A DNA stretch of 64,000 bases, taken from NCBI GenBank assembly GCA_910584845.1, contig CAJUDH010000008.1, positions 86,959 to 150,958 on the forward strand, in the 5' to 3' direction. Under the pieces are notes generated by a model. The model worked only from the letters and a program-made list of their open reading frames with translations. It had not been told where the DNA came from and made no database searches. Of the stretch, positions 36,981-45,047 are shown piece after piece; positions within the stretch are counted from its first letter, which is position 1, and the number at the start of each line of letters is the position of its first letter. The stretch is from an uncultured Lachnospiraceae bacterium (GTDB lineage: Bacteria > Bacillota > Clostridia > Lachnospirales > Lachnospiraceae). The translations under genes were made by a program, and so were the position numbers.

Positions 36981-38204
36981 ATGGCAAAACCGTTGCGAAA
37001 AGGATATACCACGGGGACGTATGCGTCAGCTGTGGCGAAAGCCGCAGCTATTTTTCTGCTGGATAAAAAGGTGCCGAATAAAGTGTCGGTGCCTTTAGGG
37101 GACGGAAGGGAAGCAGAGTTTGCGCCTGTACCGGCCCAACCGCCCAAAGGGGAAGGGGGGCTTTCCTGGTGGGGGATACAAAAGGATGCGGGGGACGACC
37201 CGGACGTGACCAACGGGGTTTGGCTGTATGGGGCAGTATTCCCCCTTTCGGACAGCCAGTGGGAAAAACTGTGCCGGGACGGGAAGGGGTACCGGGCCGA
37301 AGGGCCTTTCCCTTTATATTTGGACGGAGGGCAAGGGGTCGGCATCGTCTCGAAGCCAGGGCTTTCTTGCCCGGTAGGCCACTATGCCATTAACCCGGTG
37401 CCCCGGGCCATGATTTTTCAGGCTGTGGAGTCTGTGGGGCGGCAGGCCGGCTACGGAGGGAAGCTGGGGATACGCATTGCCGTCCCGGAAGGGGAAAAGC
37501 TGGCAGAAAAAACCTTTAACCCCCGCCTGGGCATCGAGGGGGGGATTTCCATCCTGGGCACCACGGGGGTGGTGGAGCCTATGAGCGAGGAGGCCCTGGT
37601 GGAAACCATCCGGCTGGACATCCGTATGAAAGCGGCAGAAGGGAAACCGGTGCTGGTTATGGCACCGGGGAATTATGGGGAACGGTTTTTGCGGGAAGCC
37701 ATGGGGGTCCCTTTGGGGGAGGCGGTGACTTGCAGCAATTTTATTGCCCGTTCGGTGGAAATAGCAGTGGAAGAAGGGTGGAAAAAGCTTTTTCTGGCCG
37801 GCCATGTGGGGAAATTGGCCAAGGTGGCCGCAGGGGCTAAGAATACCCATTCCCGGTTCGGGGACGGCCGGATGGAGGAGATGGGTATTTGGGTCCGGGA
37901 CGTGCTGGCAGGAAAGGGGCAGGCGTTGCCGGGATTTTTTGCAGGGGCGGTGCAAAAGGCGCGGCAGCTGGAGGCGCAGGTCCGGGGCTCCAATACCACT
38001 GAGGAAGCGGTAGGGTATTTGAAGATGGCACATTTGGCAGAGCCTGTGCTTTGCCATGGGGCCGAAAAAGTAAAAAGGCAAATCATCCGATGGGCCGGCG
38101 GGCGGCTGGACGCCGAGGTGGCCATGTTTTCCTCCGTCCACCAAATAGCCGGGAAAACCCGGCATGTGGAACAATTTTTATATCTGTGGAGGGGGAAGCC
38201 ATGA
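36981..38204 (+). CDS. cbiD: Cobalt-precorrin-5B C1-methyltransferase
   Basis: Methylates C1 during anaerobic corrin synthesis. N-terminus LRKGYTTGTYASAVAKAAA is diagnostic, followed by DPDVTNG, LGIEGGISILGTTGVVEPMSEEA and AGHVGKLAKVAAG with NTHSRFGDGR. 407 residues, with a glycine/proline-rich stretch at about 50-65 that is longer than usual. Four-base overlap with cbiG. Confidence 0.94.
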   Translation: MAKPLRKGYTTGTYASAVAKAAAIFLLDKKVPNKVSVPLGDGREAEFAPVPAQPPKGEGGLSWWGIQKDAGDDPDVTNGVWLYGAVFPLSDSQWEKLCRDGKGYRAEGPFPLYLDGGQGVGIVSKPGLSCPVGHYAINPVPRAMIFQAVESVGRQAGYGGKLGIRIAVPEGEKLAEKTFNPRLGIEGGISILGTTGVVEPMSEEALVETIRLDIRMKAAEGKPVLVMAPGNYGERFLREAMGVPLGEAVTCSNFIARSVEIAVEEGWKKLFLAGHVGKLAKVAAGAKNTHSRFGDGRMEEMGIWVRDVLAGKGQALPGFFAGAVQKARQLEAQVRGSNTTEEAVGYLKMAHLAEPVLCHGAEKVKRQIIRWAGGRLDAEVAMFSSVHQIAGKTRHVEQFLYLWRGKP

Positions 38205-39298
38205 AGTTAGCCGTGGTTAGTTTTACCCGGAGGGGAAGCCGTTTATGCTGCCGGCTGGTGCAAGGGTTCCGGGAGCGGGGGGTGGAATGTGACGGCTATA
38301 TGAAAAGGCCGTTTTTCCAGGAGGCCCTTGAAGGCATGGGGATCCACCTTTTGCAGGACCCGGTAGGAAAATGGACCGGGGAACAGTTTGGCCAGGTGGA
38401 CGGCCTGTTGTACATAGGGGCGGCCGGCATTGCAGTCCGGGCAGTAGCCCCCTATCTGGCAGATAAGATGACCGACCCGGCGGTGGCGGTGGCAGACGAG
38501 GCGGGGGATTATGTCATATCGTTGCTGTCGGGCCATGTAGGCGGGGCGAACCGGCTGGCCAAAGAGGCGGCTAAGATCATCGGGGCGACACCGGTGATTA
38601 CCACGGCGACCGACGTCAACGGCATTACGGCCATAGACCGGTGGGCCGCAAAGAGGGGGCTAACAATCAGCGACCGGGGGCTGGCAAAGCAGGTGGCAGC
38701 CACGTTGCTGGAGGGCAGGCCCGTGGGGATCGTGAGCGACTTCCCTTTACAGGGAGGCGTGCCAAAAGGCTATACCTGGGGAAAAAAAGGGGAAAGCAAC
38801 GTGTGGGTTACGGTGAGGAAACAGCCGGAGGAAGGCACCTTAGCTTCCCGGATTTTCAGGGACAGCGGCCAGGTGCTGCGGCTGATCCCCCGGGCGCTGA
38901 CCGTGGGGGTCGGGTGCCGGAAAGGCATCGGGGCAGGGGAAGTAGAATACCGGGTGGAACAGGTTTTCCGGGACGCGGGCCTGGAGCGGCAGGCCATAGC
39001 CGCCATGGCTACCATTGATTTGAAAGCCCGGGAAGAAGGCCTTTGCCGGCTGGCAGATCAATGGGGCGTGCCTTTGGTGACGTTTTCGGCAGAAGAATTG
39101 GAACAGGTAAAAGCCCCGGTGGCAGAATCTTCTTTTGTGCGCCAGGTGACCGGCACCGGAAACGTGTGCGAGCGGGCGGCCCTGTTAGGGGCGGGCGCCC
39201 GTGGCCGGCTGCTGGTGGAAAAAAGGGCCGGGGGCGGGGCCACTGTGGCCGTAGCCGTGGCAGATTACCAGGTGAAGGAAGAAAGGGGTGGTTTTTAA
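38201..39298 (+). CDS. cbiG: Cobalt-precorrin-5A hydrolase
   Basis: Opens the ring lactone and releases the C20 two-carbon unit as acetaldehyde. Start at ATG 38201, six bases after GGAGGGGG; overlaps the cbiD stop. Features: LLYIGAAGIAVRAVAPYL, DEAGDYVISLLSGHVGGANRLA, ITTATDVNG and the C-terminal GVGCRKGIGAGE domain. 365 residues. Confidence 0.94.
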   Translation: MKLAVVSFTRRGSRLCCRLVQGFRERGVECDGYMKRPFFQEALEGMGIHLLQDPVGKWTGEQFGQVDGLLYIGAAGIAVRAVAPYLADKMTDPAVAVADEAGDYVISLLSGHVGGANRLAKEAAKIIGATPVITTATDVNGITAIDRWAAKRGLTISDRGLAKQVAATLLEGRPVGIVSDFPLQGGVPKGYTWGKKGESNVWVTVRKQPEEGTLASRIFRDSGQVLRLIPRALTVGVGCRKGIGAGEVEYRVEQVFRDAGLERQAIAAMATIDLKAREEGLCRLADQWGVPLVTFSAEELEQVKAPVAESSFVRQVTGTGNVCERAALLGAGARGRLLVEKRAGGGATVAVAVADYQVKEERGGF

Positions 39299-39299
39299 G

Positions 39300-40799
39300 A
39301 TGGCAGGGCTTATAATTTTCGGGGGCACTACAGAAGGGAGGGAATTGGCGGAACATGCGGCGGCCATGGGCATTTCGGCAACGGTCAGCGTAACCACAAG
39401 CTACGGGGAAAAGCTGCTGGGCGGTTTGGCCGGGGTGTCCGTGCGTTGCGGCCCCCTGGGGGAAGAAGGGATTTGCCGTCTGCTGGAAGAAGGGCGCCCC
39501 CGGCTGGTTGTAGATGCCACCCACCCCTATGCGGCCTTGGCGACGGCGCATATTTCATCAGCCTGCCAAAAGGCGGGTATCCCTTGCCTGCGGGTGAAAC
39601 GGGAAGGGGCACAAGGCCCGGGGGAAGCCAATGACGGGGCGGAAATTTATTGGGTACATACATGGAGGGAGGCATCGGCCCTTTTGGCAAAGGACCAAAA
39701 ACCGGCGCTTTTTACCATCGGGAGCAAGGGGCTGGCTGACTTTGTGGCAGAGCCACATTTAAAAGGGAGGATTTACGCCCGGGTACTGCCGGATAGCAAA
39801 GTCCTGGCTTCCTGTGAAAAGATGGGGCTTCCCGGGAAACAGGTTTTAGCCATGCAAGGGCCGTTTTCCGTGGAGATGAACTGCGCCATGGTCCGTATGG
39901 CCAATGCCGGATGGCTGGTGACGAAGGAATCCGGAAAAAAGGGCGGGTTTGCGGAAAAGCTGGAAGCCGCCCGAATATGCCAGATCCCAGTCATTGTTAT
40001 GGGGAGGCCGGTAAACGAAGAAGGGGCTTCATTGAAAGAGGCAAAGGAAATCTTAGAGTCGTGGGATTGGGGCCAGGGCCTCCAAACGGGCGGCGGGGCG
40101 GCTTCGGAAAACCCCCAAAGCCAGCCCTGCCGGGTTTTGTCTTTGATCGGCATGGGTATGGGGGGCGGGGGGCAATTGACTTTGGAGGCCGTGGAGGCCC
40201 TTGAATTAAGCGATGCGGTGCTGGGGGCGCCAAGGATGCTGGAAGGGGTGGAACGGTGGACCAGGGGAAAGCGCCGGGAAGCCCTTTACTTCGGGGAAGC
40301 GGTAGTGGATTGGGTGAAAGCCCACAGGGAATATGGCCGGGTTGCGGTGGTGTATTCCGGCGATACGGGTTTTTATAGCGGATGCGCTTCTTTGCTGAAG
40401 CTTATCCGGGGGGAAAAGGGGGCCGGCGGCCTGGATGTGCAGGTTTATCCGGGCATTTCTACCTTGTCTTGCCTTTGCGCCCGTTTCCAAAAGGATTGGG
40501 GGGGGATCTACCCGGCGAGCGCCCATGGCAGGGACTGTGACGTAGCCAGGCTATTGCGTCGGCATGGGCGGGTTTTTTTGCTGTTGGGCAAGCAGGGGCT
40601 GGGCGGGCTGTGTAGGCGTCTGGCCCAGGAAGGCCTTGGCCAGGCGCAAGTGTTTGCCGGCATCCGGCTGGGGTATCCGGATGAACAGGTGCTGTCGGGG
40701 CGTGCCGGGGATTTTACCGGGTATGAAGGTTGCGCCCTGGCGGCGGTGATTTTGGAAAAGGCAAGCGGCGAAGGGCCTTGTACAGCAGGAACTTTATAA
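39300..40799 (+). CDS. cbiJ-cbiE: Fused precorrin-6A reductase and cobalt-precorrin-7 C5-methyltransferase
   Basis: Start at ATG 39300 with GAAAGGGG upstream, one base after cbiG. Two enzymes in 499 residues. Residues 1 to about 245 are CbiJ/CobK: IIFGGTTEGRELAE, VVDATHPYAA, NAGWLVTKESGKKGG and PVIVMGRP, an NAD(P)H-dependent reductase. After a Gly/Ser linker near 265-280, residues to the end are CbiE: LIGMGMGGGGQLTLEAVEA, VVYSGDTGFYSG, VYPGISTLSCLCARF. The usual partner of CbiE, CbiT, is a separate gene at 41751. Confidence 0.92.
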   Translation: MAGLIIFGGTTEGRELAEHAAAMGISATVSVTTSYGEKLLGGLAGVSVRCGPLGEEGICRLLEEGRPRLVVDATHPYAALATAHISSACQKAGIPCLRVKREGAQGPGEANDGAEIYWVHTWREASALLAKDQKPALFTIGSKGLADFVAEPHLKGRIYARVLPDSKVLASCEKMGLPGKQVLAMQGPFSVEMNCAMVRMANAGWLVTKESGKKGGFAEKLEAARICQIPVIVMGRPVNEEGASLKEAKEILESWDWGQGLQTGGGAASENPQSQPCRVLSLIGMGMGGGGQLTLEAVEALELSDAVLGAPRMLEGVERWTRGKRREALYFGEAVVDWVKAHREYGRVAVVYSGDTGFYSGCASLLKLIRGEKGAGGLDVQVYPGISTLSCLCARFQKDWGGIYPASAHGRDCDVARLLRRHGRVFLLLGKQGLGGLCRRLAQEGLGQAQVFAGIRLGYPDEQVLSGRAGDFTGYEGCALAAVILEKASGEGPCTAGTL

Positions 40800-40834
40800 T
40801 GTTTATATAAAGTAGAAAGAAGAGAAGAAACTAT

Positions 40835-41725
40835 ATGGAAAAGAAAAAAACAATGGGGCATTTGACGGCACTGTTTACGGTACTGATCTGGGGGACTACA
40901 TTTATCTCCACAAAAGTTTTGCTGGATGATTTTCAGCCAGTGGAAATTTTGTTTTTCCGTTTTGTCATGGGGTACATGGCGTTGTTTGCGGCGGCGCCCC
41001 GTTGGTTGAAAGGGCCGGATTGGAAACAGGAGGTATTGTTCGCGGCTGCCGGTTTGTGCGGGGTCAGTTTGTATTACCTGTTGGAAAACATAGCCCTCAC
41101 TTATACCATGACGGCCAATGTAAGCGTAATCGTGTCTACGGCGCCGTTTTTTACGGTGATCCTGGACCGTTTGCTGGTGGACAGGGGACAAAAGCTACGG
41201 GCTAATTTCCTGCTTGGATTTGCTTTTGCCATCGGGGGCATTGCCCTCATCAGCTTCCAGGGGTCCGGGGTGGAGATAAACCCCATGGGGGATCTGCTTT
41301 CTTTGCTGGCGGCGGTGATCTGGGCCTGCTATTCCTTGCTGATCCGAAAAATCGGCACATTTGGCTATCCAGTGGTCCTGGCTACCAGGCGGATGTTTTT
41401 TTACGGGATTTTGTTTATGGTGCCGGCTTTGTCCTTTTTTGAATTTCATCTGGACTTCCCACGCTTTGCCAACAGCATCGATCTGCTTAATTTCCTTTAT
41501 CTGGGGCTGGGGGCTTCCGCGGTTTGTTTTGCTTCCTGGAATTATGCCGTGGAAATGTTAGGGCCGGTGAAGACCAGCGTCTACATTTATCTGGTCCCGG
41601 TTATTACGGTAATCACTTCTTTCCTGATTTTGGGGGAAAAGGTTACGCTTATGTCCGGCGCAGGGGTGGCCTTGGTCTTGGCCGGGCTGTTTATCTCGGA
41701 GTACAAAAAAAAGAAGAAAGAATAA
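40835..41725 (+). CDS. EamA/DMT-family membrane transporter
   Basis: 296 residues with about ten hydrophobic helices arranged as two EamA repeats (TVLIWGTTFISTKVLL at the start of the first; AAVIWACYSLLIRKIG in the second) and a lysine-rich C-terminus. Drug/metabolite superfamily; substrate unknown. Its position between cbiJ-E and cbiT in the same direction suggests a link to cobamide precursors or products, but this is inference only. Confidence 0.87.
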   Translation: MEKKKTMGHLTALFTVLIWGTTFISTKVLLDDFQPVEILFFRFVMGYMALFAAAPRWLKGPDWKQEVLFAAAGLCGVSLYYLLENIALTYTMTANVSVIVSTAPFFTVILDRLLVDRGQKLRANFLLGFAFAIGGIALISFQGSGVEINPMGDLLSLLAAVIWACYSLLIRKIGTFGYPVVLATRRMFFYGILFMVPALSFFEFHLDFPRFANSIDLLNFLYLGLGASAVCFASWNYAVEMLGPVKTSVYIYLVPVITVITSFLILGEKVTLMSGAGVALVLAGLFISEYKKKKKE

Positions 41726-41750
41726 AATGGTTATGGAAAGGGGCGGGAGG

Positions 41751-42296
41751 ATGCAGGACGAATGTTTTATCCGGGGGGGCGTGCCTATGACAAAAAGCGA
41801 GATCCGGGCGGTGTCGTTGTCAAAGCTGGAACTGCGGGAAGGGGATATTGTCTACGACGTGGGGGCAGGCACCGGGTCCGTGTCGGTGGAAGCGGCCCTT
41901 TTTGCAAAGAATGGGCACGTTTACGCAATTGAAAAAGAAGCCGAAGGGTGCCGCCTCATTGGCCAAAACAAAGAAAAGTTCCAGGTGGGAAATTTAACTG
42001 TAAAGCAAGGGGAGGCGCCGGAAGCTTTCCAAGGGCTTCCGGCCCCGGACCGGGTGTTTGTCGGGGGAAGCGGCGGCAGGCTGGAGGAAATCCTGGATTA
42101 TGTCCGGGCCCAAAACCCGCAGGTAAGGGTTGTGTTAAACATTATCACTTTGGAGACTTTGGCCCGGATCCAGGAATATGCGGGCCGGGAGGGCCTGGAG
42201 GCGGAAGTCGTCTGCGTCCAGGTTTCCAAGGCCCGGCAGATCGGGCAATACCATATGATGGCAGCCCAGAACCCGGTATATATTGCTACGCTATGA
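41751..42296 (+). CDS. cbiT: Cobalt-precorrin-6B C15-methyltransferase (decarboxylating)
   Basis: Class I SAM methyltransferase that methylates C15 and removes the acetate carboxyl at C12. Start chosen at ATG 41751 behind AAAGGGGCGGGAGG; ATG 41727 is an alternative. FIRGGVPMTKSEIRAVSLSKL is the CbiT N-terminus; SAM loop VYDVGAGTGSVSVEAAL; FVGGSGGRLEEIL follows. About 181 residues. Last gene of the visible operon; terminator at 42338. cbiC, cbiA, cbiB and cobU/S/C are not in the window. Confidence 0.92.
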   Translation: MQDECFIRGGVPMTKSEIRAVSLSKLELREGDIVYDVGAGTGSVSVEAALFAKNGHVYAIEKEAEGCRLIGQNKEKFQVGNLTVKQGEAPEAFQGLPAPDRVFVGGSGGRLEEILDYVRAQNPQVRVVLNIITLETLARIQEYAGREGLEAEVVCVQVSKARQIGQYHMMAAQNPVYIATL

Positions 42297-42337
42297 GATG
42301 CCCCAGGTTCCCTTGGGCCAGACCATGGTTTTCCGTT

Positions 42338-42369
42338 GATACCCTTATCCTTAGAGGGTATCTTTTTTT
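42338..42369 (+). terminator. Terminator of the cobalamin operon
   Basis: Stem GATACCC / GGGTATC with an 11-base loop and seven T's. Confidence 0.85.
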
Positions 42370-42421
42370 GCCCCTATGGCAGTTGCGCCCGATCGGGCCC
42401 AAAGCCCCGGCAGGACTGGGA

Positions 42422-42582
42422 TGCGGCGGGGAGGGGATGCGTGTCCGGAAATGCCCAAAGGATCCGCCCGCCCCCTCCGGACAAGACCGCGCTGCGGCGG
42501 GGAGGGGATGCGCGTCCGGAAATGCCCAAAGGATCCGCCCCGCCCCCTCCGGACAGGACCGCGCTGCGGCAGGGAGGGGATG
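42422..42582. repeat. GC-rich 71-72-bp tandem repeat, about 2.3 copies
   Basis: Units begin at 42422, 42493 and 42565 with TGCGGCGGGGAGGGGATG (third unit TGCGGCAGGG). Each full unit carries an internal dyad, TCCGGA near its start and TCCGGAC near its end, so it can fold as a hairpin. The copies differ at few positions. The stretch is non-coding in practice: it lies between a terminator and the next promoter. Confidence 0.8.
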
Positions 42583-42668
42583 ACGCGAAAGCGGCCTGCC
42601 GCAGGCGGGGACCTGCCACGGATATATTTTCTAAACTGTGAAAAAATTGTGAATTATCCGGTCCCCCC

Positions 42669-42697
42669 TTGCATTTTCGTGATAATGTTTTTATAAT
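42669..42697 (+). promoter_or_regulatory. Promoter of the marR-ABC operon
   Basis: TTGCAT, 17-base spacer, consensus TATAAT. Immediately after it an AT-rich segment with ATTAA...TTAAT arms (42703-42726) could be the MarR operator. Confidence 0.75.
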
Positions 42698-42804
42698 AGG
42701 CAATTAATAAACTAGCTAATGGTTAATAGGCTGATTATGTATGTGCATACCCCGGATACGGGGCAGCCAAAGGAATAAAAAGCGGCAGAAAAGGAGCGCC
42801 CAGG

Positions 42805-43311
42805 ATGGATGGGAAAAACAATCAGGCTAAGGCAAGGCCTTGCCGGGCTTTATGGGATTCACCCTACCGGGAACTGACGGACCTTGCTATCCGCATCGGG
42901 CATATGCACCGGACGGCCCTGGAACGGCGTTTAAACCGGACCGGCGTATACCGCAGCCAGCACCAGCTTCTAATGTGCATTGCAAAATACCCTCAAATGT
43001 CCCAGAAGCAATTGGCAAAAGAGCGGCATGTGTCCACGGCTACCGTGGCGGTGTCCCTGAAAAAGCTGGAAAACGGCGGCTACATCAGACGGACGGTGGA
43101 CCAGGGGGACAACCGGTATAACCGGATTTGTATCACCGAAAAGGGGCAGGCGGTGGTAGACAAAAGCATTTGCTGCTTCCAGGACATTGAGCGGCAGATA
43201 TACCGCGGCTTTTCCCGGGAAGAGCTGGACAGCCTTCTGGGCTATCTGGCCCGGATCGGGCAAAATATAGAGAACCTGCTGAAAGAAAAGGGAGAGGAGG
43301 ACCGGCAGTGA
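42805..43311 (+). CDS. MarR-family transcriptional regulator
   Basis: 168 residues with a winged helix: SQKQLAKERHVSTATVAVSLKKLENGGYI recognition region (split: QLAKERHVSTATVAV), then the wing RTVDQGDNRYNRICITEKG. An AAAGGAGCG-type site precedes ATG. Its stop overlaps the first ABC gene by four bases, so it is almost certainly the autoregulatory repressor of the exporter below. Confidence 0.93.
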   Translation: MDGKNNQAKARPCRALWDSPYRELTDLAIRIGHMHRTALERRLNRTGVYRSQHQLLMCIAKYPQMSQKQLAKERHVSTATVAVSLKKLENGGYIRRTVDQGDNRYNRICITEKGQAVVDKSICCFQDIERQIYRGFSREELDSLLGYLARIGQNIENLLKEKGEEDRQ

Positions 43312-45047
43312 GAGGTTACGGAAAATATGCAAAGCCTTATTTAAGTGCTTTTATCATCGGCCCTTGCCTGATGATCACGGAAGTTTTGGGGGAAGTGATG
43401 CTTCCCAAAATGATGTCGTTGATTATTAACAACGGGGTGGCCAGCCATGACCAGGGGTATATTTTGCGGATGGGGCTGTGGATGGTTTGCGTAGCTTTTG
43501 CCATGGCGGCCAGCGGCATAGGGGGCGCTTATTTTTCGGCAAAGGCTTCAATTTGTTTTACCAGCGACTTGCGCAAAGATTTGTTTGCCCGGGTGCAGCA
43601 GTTTTCCTTTCAAAATATTGATGATTTCAGCACCGGTTCTTTGGTGACCCGGCTGACCAACGACATCCAGCAGGTACAGATGGTAATGATGATGGTCCTG
43701 CGCATAGCCTTGCGGGCGCCGGGGATGCTGATCGGGGCCCTTATTATGGCATTTATTATAAACAGCCGGCTGGCCCTGGTTATCCTGGTGGTGGTCCCTG
43801 TGCTTGCGCTGGCGATAGCTGCTATTATGGCCACGGCTTATCCCCGTTTTGGGGTAATGCAGGCCAAGCTGGACAAAATGAATTCCGGGATCCAGGAAGC
43901 GCTGATAAACGTAAGGGTTATCAAATCTTTTGTCCGGGAAGATTTTGAAAAGGACCGGTTCCGCCGGAATAATGAAGATTTGCAGGAAAACAGCCTGCGC
44001 GCCATGAAGGTGGTTATCCTGACCATGCCGGTGATGATGCTGGCGATGAACGCCACGACCCTGGCAGTGGTATGGTACGGAGGGAATATGATCATCGGGG
44101 GTGCCATGCAGGTAGGTGATTTGACGGCTTTTACCACTTACATTGTGCAGATCCTGATGTCTTTGATGATGCTGTCCATGGTGTTTTTGCAGAGCGCCCG
44201 GGCCATGGCGTCGGTGAAGCGGATCAATGAGGTCATGCATACGGAAATCGGCCTGACTGACCGGGACGCGAAGCAGAAAGGGAAACAGGTTACGGAGGGC
44301 AGGGTGGAATTTCGGGACGTTTCTTTCAGCTACGGGAAAAAAGGGGGCGACCAGGTGCTGGAACACATCAGCTTCACTGCCGAACCGGGGCAGGTTATCG
44401 GCATTATCGGGGCTACCGGCAGCGGGAAGACTTCCCTGGTGCAGCTGATCCCCCGGCTCTATGACGTATCCGGGGGCCAGGTGCTGGTAGACGGCGTAGA
44501 CGTGAGGGAATATTCTTTGAAAAACCTACGTGACGGCGTGGGGATGGTGCTGCAGAAAAACGTGCTGTTTTCCGGGACCATCGAGGAAAATTTACGGTGG
44601 GGGGATGAAGGGGCCACCCAGGAAGAAATACGAAGGTTTGCCGACGCCGCCCAGGCAGATGGTTTCGTCACTTCCTTTGCCCACGGCTATGATACGGATA
44701 TGGGCCAGGGCGGCGTCAACGTGTCCGGGGGGCAGAAACAGAGGCTGTGTATTGCCCGGGCTTTGTTAAAGCAGCCGAAAATTTTAATATTGGACGATTC
44801 CACCAGCGCGGTGGACACGGCTACAGAGGCAAAAATACGGGATTGTTTCCGGACTACGCTGGAACATACCACCAAGATCCTCATTGCCCAAAGGATCGGT
44901 TCGGTGGAGGAGGCCGATAAAATCCTGGTATTGGATGAAGGGAGGATCGTAGGGATGGGTTCCCACGATGAACTTTTGGCTTCTTGTAAAGCGTACCAGG
45001 AGATTTATTATTCCCAGAGGGACCGGGAAGGGGAGGTGGGCGCATGA
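43308..45047 (+). CDS. ABC exporter half-transporter with degenerate ATPase site
   Basis: 579 residues: six-helix exporter membrane domain, then an ATPase with Walker A GATGSGKT, signature NVSGGQKQR and Walker B ILILDDSTSAVD. The catalytic glutamate after Walker B is Asp, as in the non-hydrolysing half of heterodimeric exporters (LmrCD, BmrCD and TM287/288 types). Start overlaps marR and the end overlaps the partner gene by four bases. Confidence 0.93.
   Translation: MRGYGKYAKPYLSAFIIGPCLMITEVLGEVMLPKMMSLIINNGVASHDQGYILRMGLWMVCVAFAMAASGIGGAYFSAKASICFTSDLRKDLFARVQQFSFQNIDDFSTGSLVTRLTNDIQQVQMVMMMVLRIALRAPGMLIGALIMAFIINSRLALVILVVVPVLALAIAAIMATAYPRFGVMQAKLDKMNSGIQEALINVRVIKSFVREDFEKDRFRRNNEDLQENSLRAMKVVILTMPVMMLAMNATTLAVVWYGGNMIIGGAMQVGDLTAFTTYIVQILMSLMMLSMVFLQSARAMASVKRINEVMHTEIGLTDRDAKQKGKQVTEGRVEFRDVSFSYGKKGGDQVLEHISFTAEPGQVIGIIGATGSGKTSLVQLIPRLYDVSGGQVLVDGVDVREYSLKNLRDGVGMVLQKNVLFSGTIEENLRWGDEGATQEEIRRFADAAQADGFVTSFAHGYDTDMGQGGVNVSGGQKQRLCIARALLKQPKILILDDSTSAVDTATEAKIRDCFRTTLEHTTKILIAQRIGSVEEADKILVLDEGRIVGMGSHDELLASCKAYQEIYYSQRDREGEVGA

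Noticed and set aside
42422..42582. CRISPR or coding region in the 71-bp repeats
   Set aside because: No spacer structure, and open frames here span several phases with no start signals.
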